Source: Acidobacteriota bacterium (GTDB taxonomy: Bacteria; Acidobacteriota; UBA4820; DSQY01). Taken from it: a DNA stretch of 64,000 bases. The notes under the pieces are model-generated. The model searched no databases. It saw only the letters and a program-made list of their open reading frames with translations, and was not told the DNA's origin. The stretch lies in the NCBI GenBank assembly GCA_021787565.1, contig JAJYLT010000008.1, positions 40,941 to 104,940 on the forward strand, written 5' to 3'. The position numbers and the translations under genes are program-made. Shown piece after piece: positions 57,210 to 64,000 of the stretch; the first letter of the stretch is position 1, and each line of letters starts with the position of its first letter.

Positions 57210-58160
57210 TTAATAGAACATGCGGCGGGGGAGGGCCTTTCCCTTGAAGTGGCGGCGGGCGCTCTGGATGTCCTTCGCGATCGCCTCAAGGAGGGCGTCC
57301 ACGGAGGGGAACCGCGTCTCGGGCCGCAGGAACTTGAAGAAGAGGACGCGGACGTGCTGGCCGTAAAGATCCCGTCCTCCCTCCAGGAGGTGGACCTCCA
57401 GCACCTCGCGGTGGTTGCCGAAGGTGGGCCGGGTGCCGAGGTTGGCCACGCCGGGCAGGAGCAGGGGGGCTCCCACGTCCATGGCTACCACGTAGACCCC
57501 CAGCGCCGGGATGAGCTCGTTCTCGACGGAGAGGTTGGCGGTGGGCACGCCGATGGTGTTGCCCCGGCCCGCTCCCCGCTCCACCATACCCTCGATCACG
57601 TAAGGCCGCCCCAGGAGACGAACCGCCTTCTCCATCTCGCCCTTCAGGAGGAGGTGGCGGATCCGCGTGGATGAGACCTCCTCTTCTTCCACGCGAAGCT
57701 TGGGAAAGGCGCTGGCGCTGAAACCCAGCTCGCCGCCCATGGACTGTAGCAGGCGAATGTCGCCATCCCGGTGATGGCCGAAGCGAAAATCCTCGCCGAT
57801 GTAGATCTCCTTGGGCTGGAGGCGTTCAGTGAGAAGCCGCGCGAACTCCTCCGCCGACACGGCCCCGAACTCCCGGGTGAACGGCACCTCCAGCAGGGCC
57901 TGGATGCCCATGTGGGCGATGATGTCCCGCTTCTGCGCGAGGGTCTGGATGAGGGCCGGCGCCCGATCTGGATAGAGAACCTTCATGGGGTGAGGCTCGA
58001 AGGTCACCACTACGCTCGTCCCGCCCTCCTCCCTGGCCCTGCAAATGACCTTCCGGATGACCCGCTTGTGGCCCCGGTGAAGGCCGTCGAAGTTGCCGAT
58101 GGTCACCATGACCGGCGGGGTCAGCGGCGGAACGTGGTCCAGATCGGTGAGCAGGATCAT
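57210..58160 (-). CDS. ribF: Bifunctional riboflavin kinase / FMN adenylyltransferase
   Basis: 316 residues. The N-terminal FAD synthetase domain has VTIGNFDGLHRGHKRVIR, the GEDFRFGHHRDGD loop and SSTRIRHLL. The C-terminal flavokinase domain has GRGNTIGVPTANLSVENE and NLGTRPTFG, with Glu in LEVHLLEG. It makes FMN and then FAD from riboflavin. The ATG overlaps the pgpA stop (ATGA), so rimO-pgpA-ribF form an operon. Confidence 0.96.
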   Translation of the reverse strand: MILLTDLDHVPPLTPPVMVTIGNFDGLHRGHKRVIRKVICRAREEGGTSVVVTFEPHPMKVLYPDRAPALIQTLAQKRDIIAHMGIQALLEVPFTREFGAVSAEEFARLLTERLQPKEIYIGEDFRFGHHRDGDIRLLQSMGGELGFSASAFPKLRVEEEEVSSTRIRHLLLKGEMEKAVRLLGRPYVIEGMVERGAGRGNTIGVPTANLSVENELIPALGVYVVAMDVGAPLLLPGVANLGTRPTFGNHREVLEVHLLEGGRDLYGQHVRVLFFKFLRPETRFPSVDALLEAIAKDIQSARRHFKGKALPRRMFY

Positions 58161-58651
58161 ACGAGCCTCAAGACGAGAACGGAGAGGAGTCCTGCCAGGA
58201 GGCCCGCCACCACGTCGTCCATCAGGACGCCCCAGGTGCCCGGGAGGCTTTCCATCCGGTTGACGGGGAAGGGCTTGAAAATGTCAAGAATGCGAAAAAG
58301 GACGAAGGCTACGAGAATCCGGACGAAGTCCGGCGAGGCGATGGAGAGGGCGCAGAGCATGCCCGCCACCTCGTCGATGATGACGTACGGCGGGTCGAGC
58401 ACTCCCCCCGAGGCGGCCAGGACCCTGGGCACGGCCAAGGCGGTGAGCAGGAGGACTACGGCGAGCTCGGCCAGGGGGAGGATGAACTGCCACTCGCTGG
58501 CCATCAGGAAAGCTGGAATGTAGAGGAAGAGCCCCACGGCGGCGCCGATGGTGCCCGGCATGCGGGGCGTATGGCCGAGCCCGAGTACGGTGGCAATGGC
58601 GAAGGCCCAGAGGGGTCGCTTGGCCTCAGGCGCTGATTTGATTTCCGGCAA
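58157..58651 (-). CDS. pgpA: Phosphatidylglycerophosphatase A
   Basis: 164 residues with four hydrophobic helices and the PgpA motifs: TVLGLGHTPRMPGTIGA, DPPYVIIDEVAGM, FRILDIFKPFPVNRME and GVLMDDVVAGL. It removes phosphate from phosphatidylglycerophosphate to make phosphatidylglycerol at the inner membrane. Its start lies 26 bp inside the end of rimO. Confidence 0.95.
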   Translation of the reverse strand: MPEIKSAPEAKRPLWAFAIATVLGLGHTPRMPGTIGAAVGLFLYIPAFLMASEWQFILPLAELAVVLLLTALAVPRVLAASGGVLDPPYVIIDEVAGMLCALSIASPDFVRILVAFVLFRILDIFKPFPVNRMESLPGTWGVLMDDVVAGLLAGLLSVLVLRLV

Positions 58652-59957
58652 GGATCTCTCCCACTAGATCGTAGGGGTGGGCCTCGTGGATCTTCACCGA
58701 AGCGAAGGTCCCGGGCGCGGCGAAGCCGTCGTTCAAAAGGACCCGGCCGTCGATGTCGGGCGCCTGGGTGGCCAGCCTGCCCTGGAGCAGGTGCTCCGTC
58801 TCGTCGCAAACCCCCTCCACGAGCACGATCACTCTCTTTCCCACCATCCCTCGGTTCTTTTCCAGCGAGATCGTCTGCTGGAGTTCCAGCAGGCGTTCCT
58901 GCCGGCGGCGCTTGGTCCTCGGATCAACGGGATCACCAAGGGCGTAGGCCGTGGTGCCATCCTCGCGCGAGTAGGTGAAGACGCCCACGTGGTCCAGGCG
59001 CGCCTGATTCAGAAAATCCAAGAGGGCGCTGAAGTGCTCGCGCCGCTCGCCCGGGAAGCCCACGATGAAGGTGGAGCGGACGGCCAGTCTCGGAACGGCC
59101 GAGCGGGCCCGCTCCAGGAGCCTGAGATAGCTCTCGGCGCTCCCGCCCCTGCGCATGGCCCTCAGAATGTCGGGATGGGCGTGCTGCAGGGGCAGGTCCA
59201 GGTAGGGCACGACCCTGCTGCTCGCGGCCATGGCCTCCAGGATCGCCGGGGAGAGGTGGTTCGGGTAGGCGTAGAGGAGGCGTATCCAGGGCACGTCGGT
59301 GCCCGCCTCCAGGGCTTCGATGAGGCCCGCCAGTCCGTCCCGCAGACCCAGATCGGTTCCGTAGTCGGTGGTGTCCTGGGCCACCAGGATCACCTCGCGG
59401 ACGCCCCTGCGGCCCAGGTCCGCCACCTCCTGCACGATGGCCTCCACGGGCCTGGACTTCAACCGCCCGCGAAAGGTGGGGATCGGACAGAAGGAACAGG
59501 GATTGTCGCAGCCCTCCGCCACCTTCACGTAGGCCAGGTGCGGAGGCGTGGAGAGGATTCTGGGCGACAGGCCATCGTAGAGTGGCACGTCCGGGCGAAC
59601 GGCGACGGCCACGTCGGGGGACTCGAGGAGCCTGGCCACATCCCCCGCCGAACTGAGGGGCACGAAGCCGTCGATCTCGGGAATGCTCCTGCGGAGCTCT
59701 TCCTTGTACCGCTGGACCAGGCATCCCGCCACGATCAGACGCTTGATCTCTCCCGCCTTCTTCCGCTCGGCCACCTCCAGGATGACGCGGATGGACTCCT
59801 CCTTGGCTGCATCGATGAAGCCGCACGTGTTCACGATCACGACCTCGGCGTTCGGATCGCTGGTGAGAACGTGGCCCGCGGAGCGGATCTGGCCCAGCAT
59901 CCACTCCCCGTCCACCCAATTCTTCGGGCAGCCCAACTGGATCATGGCTACACGCAT
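58626..59957 (-). CDS. rimO: Ribosomal protein S12 methylthiotransferase
   Basis: 443 residues. N-terminal UPF0004 domain with three cluster Cys (IQLGCPKNWVDGE, VNTCGFID, VAGCLVQRY); radical-SAM domain with CDNPCSFCPIPTFRG (CxxxCxxC); C-terminal TRAM domain (GKRVIVLVEGVCDETEHL). It adds a methylthio group to Asp88/89 of ribosomal protein S12. The WV in GCPKNWVDGE, where most RimO have NLVD(S/A)E, supports RimO over MiaB. The start at 59957 has GGAGG five bases upstream. Confidence 0.94.
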   Translation of the reverse strand: MRVAMIQLGCPKNWVDGEWMLGQIRSAGHVLTSDPNAEVVIVNTCGFIDAAKEESIRVILEVAERKKAGEIKRLIVAGCLVQRYKEELRRSIPEIDGFVPLSSAGDVARLLESPDVAVAVRPDVPLYDGLSPRILSTPPHLAYVKVAEGCDNPCSFCPIPTFRGRLKSRPVEAIVQEVADLGRRGVREVILVAQDTTDYGTDLGLRDGLAGLIEALEAGTDVPWIRLLYAYPNHLSPAILEAMAASSRVVPYLDLPLQHAHPDILRAMRRGGSAESYLRLLERARSAVPRLAVRSTFIVGFPGERREHFSALLDFLNQARLDHVGVFTYSREDGTTAYALGDPVDPRTKRRRQERLLELQQTISLEKNRGMVGKRVIVLVEGVCDETEHLLQGRLATQAPDIDGRVLLNDGFAAPGTFASVKIHEAHPYDLVGEILAGNQISA

Positions 59958-60034
59958 ACAACCTCCACAAAATAGGTAACTTAGCACGGACTCCCCAACG
60001 GGCGCAACCTTTCGGGGGGGCCCTTTCGGGGGGG

Positions 60035-60183
60035 CCCAATTCCGCGATAGCGGCTCAACGCCTGCGTAGGAGCGGCGCCTCGCCGCGAACCGGGTGACCC
60101 TGCGACCAGGATGCGGTGCCCGCGTACGGTCCGTCGCGCCGGGGGCGGCGCTCCTACGAGTGCAATTCCATCGCGGGATTGGG
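60035..60183 (+). repeat. REP-type palindromic element, type 1, copy 4
   Basis: 149-bp copy in the same orientation as copy 1, nearly identical to it, with ends CCCAATTCCGCGAT and ATCGCGGGATTGGG. It separates rimO from the hybrid kinase and lies 15 bp before the latter's putative promoter. Confidence 0.9.
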
Positions 60184-60197
60184 GGACAAGACGTCCC

Positions 60198-60226
60198 TTC
60201 ATCACCAATCCTCATCCTGCTACAAT
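60198..60226 (+). promoter_or_regulatory. Possible promoter of the hybrid kinase gene
   Basis: TTCATC and TACAAT 17 bp apart, about 56 bp upstream of the ATG. The -10 is good and the -35 weak. Confidence 0.45.
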
Positions 60227-60282
60227 TCGCCAAGGTCCAGAGAATTGGCGTCGCAGCCGTTCGATGGGAAGAGGAGAACATC

Positions 60283-63200
60283 ATGGCCCTTGCCTGGCCG
60301 CCCCGCAGCCGAATGGCAGCTTCGCTCCTGCTCGGGGCGGTCCTCATGGCCCCGCTGGGCACGGACGCGCTGGCTCCCGATCGGGCCCTGACGCAGTACG
60401 GCCTCGCCGCGTGGACGACGGACCAGGGGCTCCCCCAGAACTCGGTCCAGGCCATCGCGCAGAGCGCCGACGGCTATCTGTGGATGGGCACCCAGGAAGG
60501 ACTCGTGCGGTTCGACGGCGTCCGGTTCCAGCTCTACGACAAGTCCAACACGCCCGCCTTCGCCAGCAACAACGTCACCGCCCTCTGCGCCCCGGCGCCG
60601 GGCGTCCTCTGGATCGGAACGGATGCCGGCCTGATCCGCATGGAGGGAGCGTCCTTCGTCCGGTTCCTCAGGAAGGACGGCCTGTCGGGGGAGGGCATCC
60701 GCTGGCTGACGTCGGCCCATGACGGCGCCCTCTGGATCGGCACCTCCGACGGGGGCGCCATCCGGTACGCCGACGGCCGCTTCCGCAGCTTCGGTACGGC
60801 GGACGGCCTGCCCGACAAAGGCGTCCAATGCATCCTGGAGGCGAGGGACGGGACCCTCTGGTTGGGCACCTCCGCGGGGCTGTGCCGTTACCAGGGCGGC
60901 CGCTTCACCCCCGTGTCCGACCCGTCTGGGCCGGGTAAGGCACGGGTCTACTGCCTGGCCGAGGGCGCGGATGGAACGCTCTGGGCGGGTACCGAAGGGG
61001 CGGGGCTCTACTCATACGCCGATGGGCAGTTCAGGCACTGGACGGAACGAGACGGGCTCCCCAACCGCATGGTGTACGCCCTGCTGGCGGACCGGGAGGG
61101 CTCCCTCTGGGTCGGCACCTACGGCAGCGGGCTCCTTCGCCTTCGGAACGGGCGCTTCGAACGTCTCTCCAGCCAAGATGGGCTCTCCAACGACGTGGTC
61201 ATCTCGCTTTTCGAGGACCGGGAGGGCGACCTTTGGGCCGGGACCGTGGGCGGGGGCGTCAACCGGCTGACGGGCGGACCGTTCATTCCCTTCGGAACCG
61301 CCGAGGGGCTGCCCGACAACATGGTGTCGTGCCTTCTCCAGGATGGAAAGGGCACGCTCTGGGTTGGCTCTTACGGCGCCGGGCTCTGCCGCATCAGGGC
61401 GGGCCACGTCACGCGGTTCACCCACCAGAACGGCCTCCTGGACGACAACGTTTACAGCCTCATGCTCGCCCCCGACGGCTCGCTCTGGGTGGGAACGGGG
61501 AGCGGCGCCCAGCGCTTCGCGGGCGGGCCAAAGCTTTCGCTGACCCAGCGGGACGGTTTGCCCAACCCCTCCGTCTACGCCATGGCCGCCACCCGGGACG
61601 GCAGCCTCTGGTTCGGCACGGGCCACGGCCTGGCCCGCTTCGCGGACGGCCGGATGACGGTCTTCGACCAGTCGGGGGGAACTCTGGATACGGCGGTGGT
61701 GGCGCTGCTGGGTGCCGGGGACGGGGGCCTGTGGGTGGGCAGCTACAAGGGTGTGGCCCACTTTGCGGGGGGTGGGTTCACCACCTACACGACGGCTTCC
61801 GGACTGCCCCAGCGGCAGGTGTTCTCGCTGTTCGAGGATAGCTCGGGCGGTCTCTGGGCGGGCACCTACGGCGGCGGCCTCGGTTACTTTCGCAACGGCC
61901 GCTGGTCGGCCGTGACGTCGGCCCAGGGCCTCTTCGACGACGTGGTTTACTCCATCGTCCCGGACGGGGCGGGGCGGCTCTGGATGACCTGCAACAAGGG
62001 GATTTATTGTGCCTCCCTCTCGGAGCTGCGCTCCGCCGCCGAAGGGAAGGTCCCCCGCATCGAATGCCGGGCCTTCGGCCGCGCGGACGGCATGCGCTCC
62101 AACGAGTGCAACGGCGGCACCCAGCCGGCCGCTTGGCGGGACCGGGAGGGCCGGCTCTGGTTTCCGACGGTGAAGGGGCTGGTCTCCGTGGACCCCGTCC
62201 GGGCTTGCGCCTCTCCGCCCGCCGTCCAGGCGAGGGTGGAGGAGGCGCTGTACGATCGCCGGCCTATGCCGCTGGACGGGCGCACGGCGGACGTACCCCC
62301 CGGAAAGGGGGAACTGGAGTTCAGCTACACGGCCATGACCCTCGCCGATTCCCGGCGCGTCCGTTTCCGCTACCGCCTGGAGGGCTTCCAGGAGGGATGG
62401 GTGGAGGCCGGCACGCGGCGGGAGGCCTTCTTCACGAACATCCCGCCCGGCCGCTACGTCTTCAGGGTCATGGCCGCGGCGCCGGGCGGAGGCTGGGGAG
62501 AGGGAGGCTCCTCCTTCTCCCTTCGCATCCGGCCGCACTTCTACCAAACCGGCGCCTTCCTGGCCCTCTGTCTTTTGGGCACCCTCCTCATGGCGGGCGG
62601 ACTCTACCTCGCCCGAATCGGCCGGCTCAAGGCCAGGGAGCGGGAGCTGGTGGCCCTGGTGGCCGTGCGGACACGGAACCTCCAGGAGGAGAAGGAGCGC
62701 ACGGAGCGGGCCCTGGAGCTGGTCCGCGCCCAAGGGAAGAAGCTGGAGGAGATGGACCAGGTCAAGACGCGCTTCTTCGCCAACGTGAGTCACGAGTTTC
62801 GGACACCCCTCACACTGATCCTGGGACCGCTGGAGGACGCCCTCGGCGGGGCCTACGGCACCTTCGGAAAGGAGGCCCGGGAGGCCCTCTCGCTCATGTT
62901 GCGCAACGGCCGCCGCCTCCTCCACCTCATCAACGAACTGCTCGACATCTCCAAGCTGGAGGCGGGCCGCCTGGAGCTGCGCACGCGGGAGGCCGATCTG
63001 GCGGCCTTCCTCGCCAGCGTCGTGCACTCCTTCACCCCCCTCGCCGAGCGCCAGGGCATCACCCTGAGATACCTCCCCACGGGCGGGCCATACCCCGTCT
63101 ACCTGGACGCGGAGAAGATGGAGAAGATCCTCTACAACCTCCTCTCCAATGCCTTCAAGTTCACCCCCCGCGGCGGCTTCGTCTCCGTTTCCCTGGAGCC

Positions 63201-64000
63201 CGCCAATGACCCCCCGCGCGGTCCGATGGCCCGCGTCACCGTGGAGGACAGCGGGCCGGGGATCCCGGCGGAGGATCTGTCCCACGTCTTCGAGCGCTTC
63301 TACCAGTCGGGCCGGCCTTCCGACCGTTCCCAGGGAGGATCGGGCATCGGCCTGGCCCTGGCCAGGGAGCTGGCGGTCCTGCACGGGGGCACGCTCACCG
63401 CCTCCGGCGAACCGGGGGCCGGGGCCCGGTTCGACCTGCTCTTGCCCCTGGGCCGAAAACACCTGAGGGACGAGCAGATCGCGCCCTCCGGCGAAACGGC
63501 GGAAGAGAGCCGCTCCCGAATCTTTGCGCGCCTCCCGGAACCGCCACCCCCGGAACCGGCCGAGCAGCCGGAAGCGGCGTCGCCCGGGGGCTCCCCCGAG
63601 ACGGTCCTGATCGCCGAGGACAACGGCGAGGTGAGGGCCTTCATCCGGAGCGTGCTGGCCCGGCGCTACCGCGTCCTGGAGGCCGGCGACGGGCAGCAGG
63701 CCCTGGAGCTGGCCAGGCGCGAGCCTCCGGACCTCGTGATCAGCGACGTCATGATGCCCCGGATGGACGGGTACGAGCTCTGCCGGGCCCTCCGGCGCGA
63801 CCCCCAGCTTGACCACGTGCCGTGCATGCTCCTGACGGCCAAGGCCTCCCAGGACAGCAAGGTGGAGGGGCTGGAGGTGGGGGCCGACGACTACCTGCCC
63901 AAGCCCTTCGACTCCAAGGAGCTCATGGCCAGGGCCCGGAACCTCATCCGGATCCGGCAGCAGGAGCGCATGCTCAAGAGCTTCAACGAGGAGCTGGAGA
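60283..64000 (+). CDS. Hybrid two-component sensor with two beta-propellers (3' end outside window)
   Basis: At least 1239 codons, open at the window edge; GAGGAG precedes the ATG. A signal peptide or anchor (about 1-30) leads to 14 two-component-propeller blades, each with a (D/E)GxLW(I/V/A)GTxxGL-type motif (residues about 40-640), enough for two seven-bladed propellers. A Y_Y_Y domain (about 680-755) and one transmembrane helix (about 758-778) follow. HisKA has FFANVSHEFRTPLTL (His837), and the HATPase has LLSNAFKFTPRGG and GGSGIGLALARE. A receiver has phospho-Asp1155 in VISDVMMPRMDG and Lys in LPKPFDS. The layout is that of the periplasmic-sensing hybrid systems of Bacteroidetes, which often end in an AraC domain; here the end is unseen. 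Confidence 0.93.
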   Translation, partial: MALAWPPRSRMAASLLLGAVLMAPLGTDALAPDRALTQYGLAAWTTDQGLPQNSVQAIAQSADGYLWMGTQEGLVRFDGVRFQLYDKSNTPAFASNNVTALCAPAPGVLWIGTDAGLIRMEGASFVRFLRKDGLSGEGIRWLTSAHDGALWIGTSDGGAIRYADGRFRSFGTADGLPDKGVQCILEARDGTLWLGTSAGLCRYQGGRFTPVSDPSGPGKARVYCLAEGADGTLWAGTEGAGLYSYADGQFRHWTERDGLPNRMVYALLADREGSLWVGTYGSGLLRLRNGRFERLSSQDGLSNDVVISLFEDREGDLWAGTVGGGVNRLTGGPFIPFGTAEGLPDNMVSCLLQDGKGTLWVGSYGAGLCRIRAGHVTRFTHQNGLLDDNVYSLMLAPDGSLWVGTGSGAQRFAGGPKLSLTQRDGLPNPSVYAMAATRDGSLWFGTGHGLARFADGRMTVFDQSGGTLDTAVVALLGAGDGGLWVGSYKGVAHFAGGGFTTYTTASGLPQRQVFSLFEDSSGGLWAGTYGGGLGYFRNGRWSAVTSAQGLFDDVVYSIVPDGAGRLWMTCNKGIYCASLSELRSAAEGKVPRIECRAFGRADGMRSNECNGGTQPAAWRDREGRLWFPTVKGLVSVDPVRACASPPAVQARVEEALYDRRPMPLDGRTADVPPGKGELEFSYTAMTLADSRRVRFRYRLEGFQEGWVEAGTRREAFFTNIPPGRYVFRVMAAAPGGGWGEGGSSFSLRIRPHFYQTGAFLALCLLGTLLMAGGLYLARIGRLKARERELVALVAVRTRNLQEEKERTERALELVRAQGKKLEEMDQVKTRFFANVSHEFRTPLTLILGPLEDALGGAYGTFGKEAREALSLMLRNGRRLLHLINELLDISKLEAGRLELRTREADLAAFLASVVHSFTPLAERQGITLRYLPTGGPYPVYLDAEKMEKILYNLLSNAFKFTPRGGFVSVSLEPANDPPRGPMARVTVEDSGPGIPAEDLSHVFERFYQSGRPSDRSQGGSGIGLALARELAVLHGGTLTASGEPGAGARFDLLLPLGRKHLRDEQIAPSGETAEESRSRIFARLPEPPPPEPAEQPEAASPGGSPETVLIAEDNGEVRAFIRSVLARRYRVLEAGDGQQALELARREPPDLVISDVMMPRMDGYELCRALRRDPQLDHVPCMLLTAKASQDSKVEGLEVGADDYLPKPFDSKELMARARNLIRIRQQERMLKSFNEELE

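Overview
The window is a high-GC chromosomal segment from a Gram-negative (diderm) bacterium. It carries a FadL-type porin, a TonB-dependent receptor remnant, and MurB. The gene set is compatible with an Acidobacteriota (Holophagae-like) or myxobacterial/deltaproteobacterial lineage: a B-type SdhCAB complex, PilZ proteins, a propeller-type hybrid kinase, a Ser/Thr kinase fused to an AAA/TPR module, and a Wsp-like chemosensory operon. No marker settles the phylum. Two genes appear to have lost a single G each, so either pseudogenes or assembly base errors are present.

Layout. 1-6.7 kb: lipid-flavoured genes (FadL porin, SDR oxidoreductase, fatty acid desaturase), a truncated TonB receptor, a GNAT acetyltransferase, a small unknown protein and a J-like membrane protein. 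6.8-12.6 kb (minus strand): an operon fadR - alkyl-DHAP-synthase-like flavoenzyme - GlpD-like dehydrogenase - FGGY kinase. It is preceded by a good sigma70 promoter that abuts a near-consensus FadR operator. 13.4-19 kb: carA, carB, murB. 19-22.3 kb (minus): sdhC-sdhA-sdhB, with murB running tail-to-tail into sdhB. 22.6-26.9 kb: a cyclic-nucleotide-binding protein, two PilZ paralogues and a Kup potassium transporter. 26.9-30.9 kb (minus): a four-module kinase / degenerate cyclase / STAND ATPase / TPR protein. 31.3-43.2 kb: a cold-shock protein, then a tight Wsp-like chemosensory operon (CheW, CheR-TPR, CheW, MCP, CheA-REC, CheB, REC-histidine kinase), then a PAS histidine kinase behind a C14 tract. 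43.5-47.6 kb: endonuclease IV, an unknown small protein, a DUF116 protein, a frameshifted membrane protein and a YXWGXW-repeat protein.

From about 48.1 to 57.1 kb lies an accessory block. It holds IS66 remnants, a displaced Rhs fragment, a secreted YD-like protein, a frameshifted Rhs/YD-repeat gene, a candidate oriT, a mobC interrupted by an amber codon, a relaxase and a tyrosine integrase whose 3' end reads antisense through a tRNA-Ser(UGA) gene. This looks like an integrated mobilizable element with an Rhs cargo. No left att copy was found. 57.2-60 kb (minus): rimO-pgpA-ribF. 60.3 kb to the end: a large propeller-containing hybrid histidine kinase that leaves the window.

Dispersed repeats run through the intergenic spaces. 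Four copies of a ~150-bp palindromic REP-type element, one copy of a second type with the same outer ends but a different core, a further copy of that core lacking the right end, and a solo end suggest modular non-autonomous elements. A separate ~98-bp element occurs twice. No CRISPR array and no rRNA were seen.
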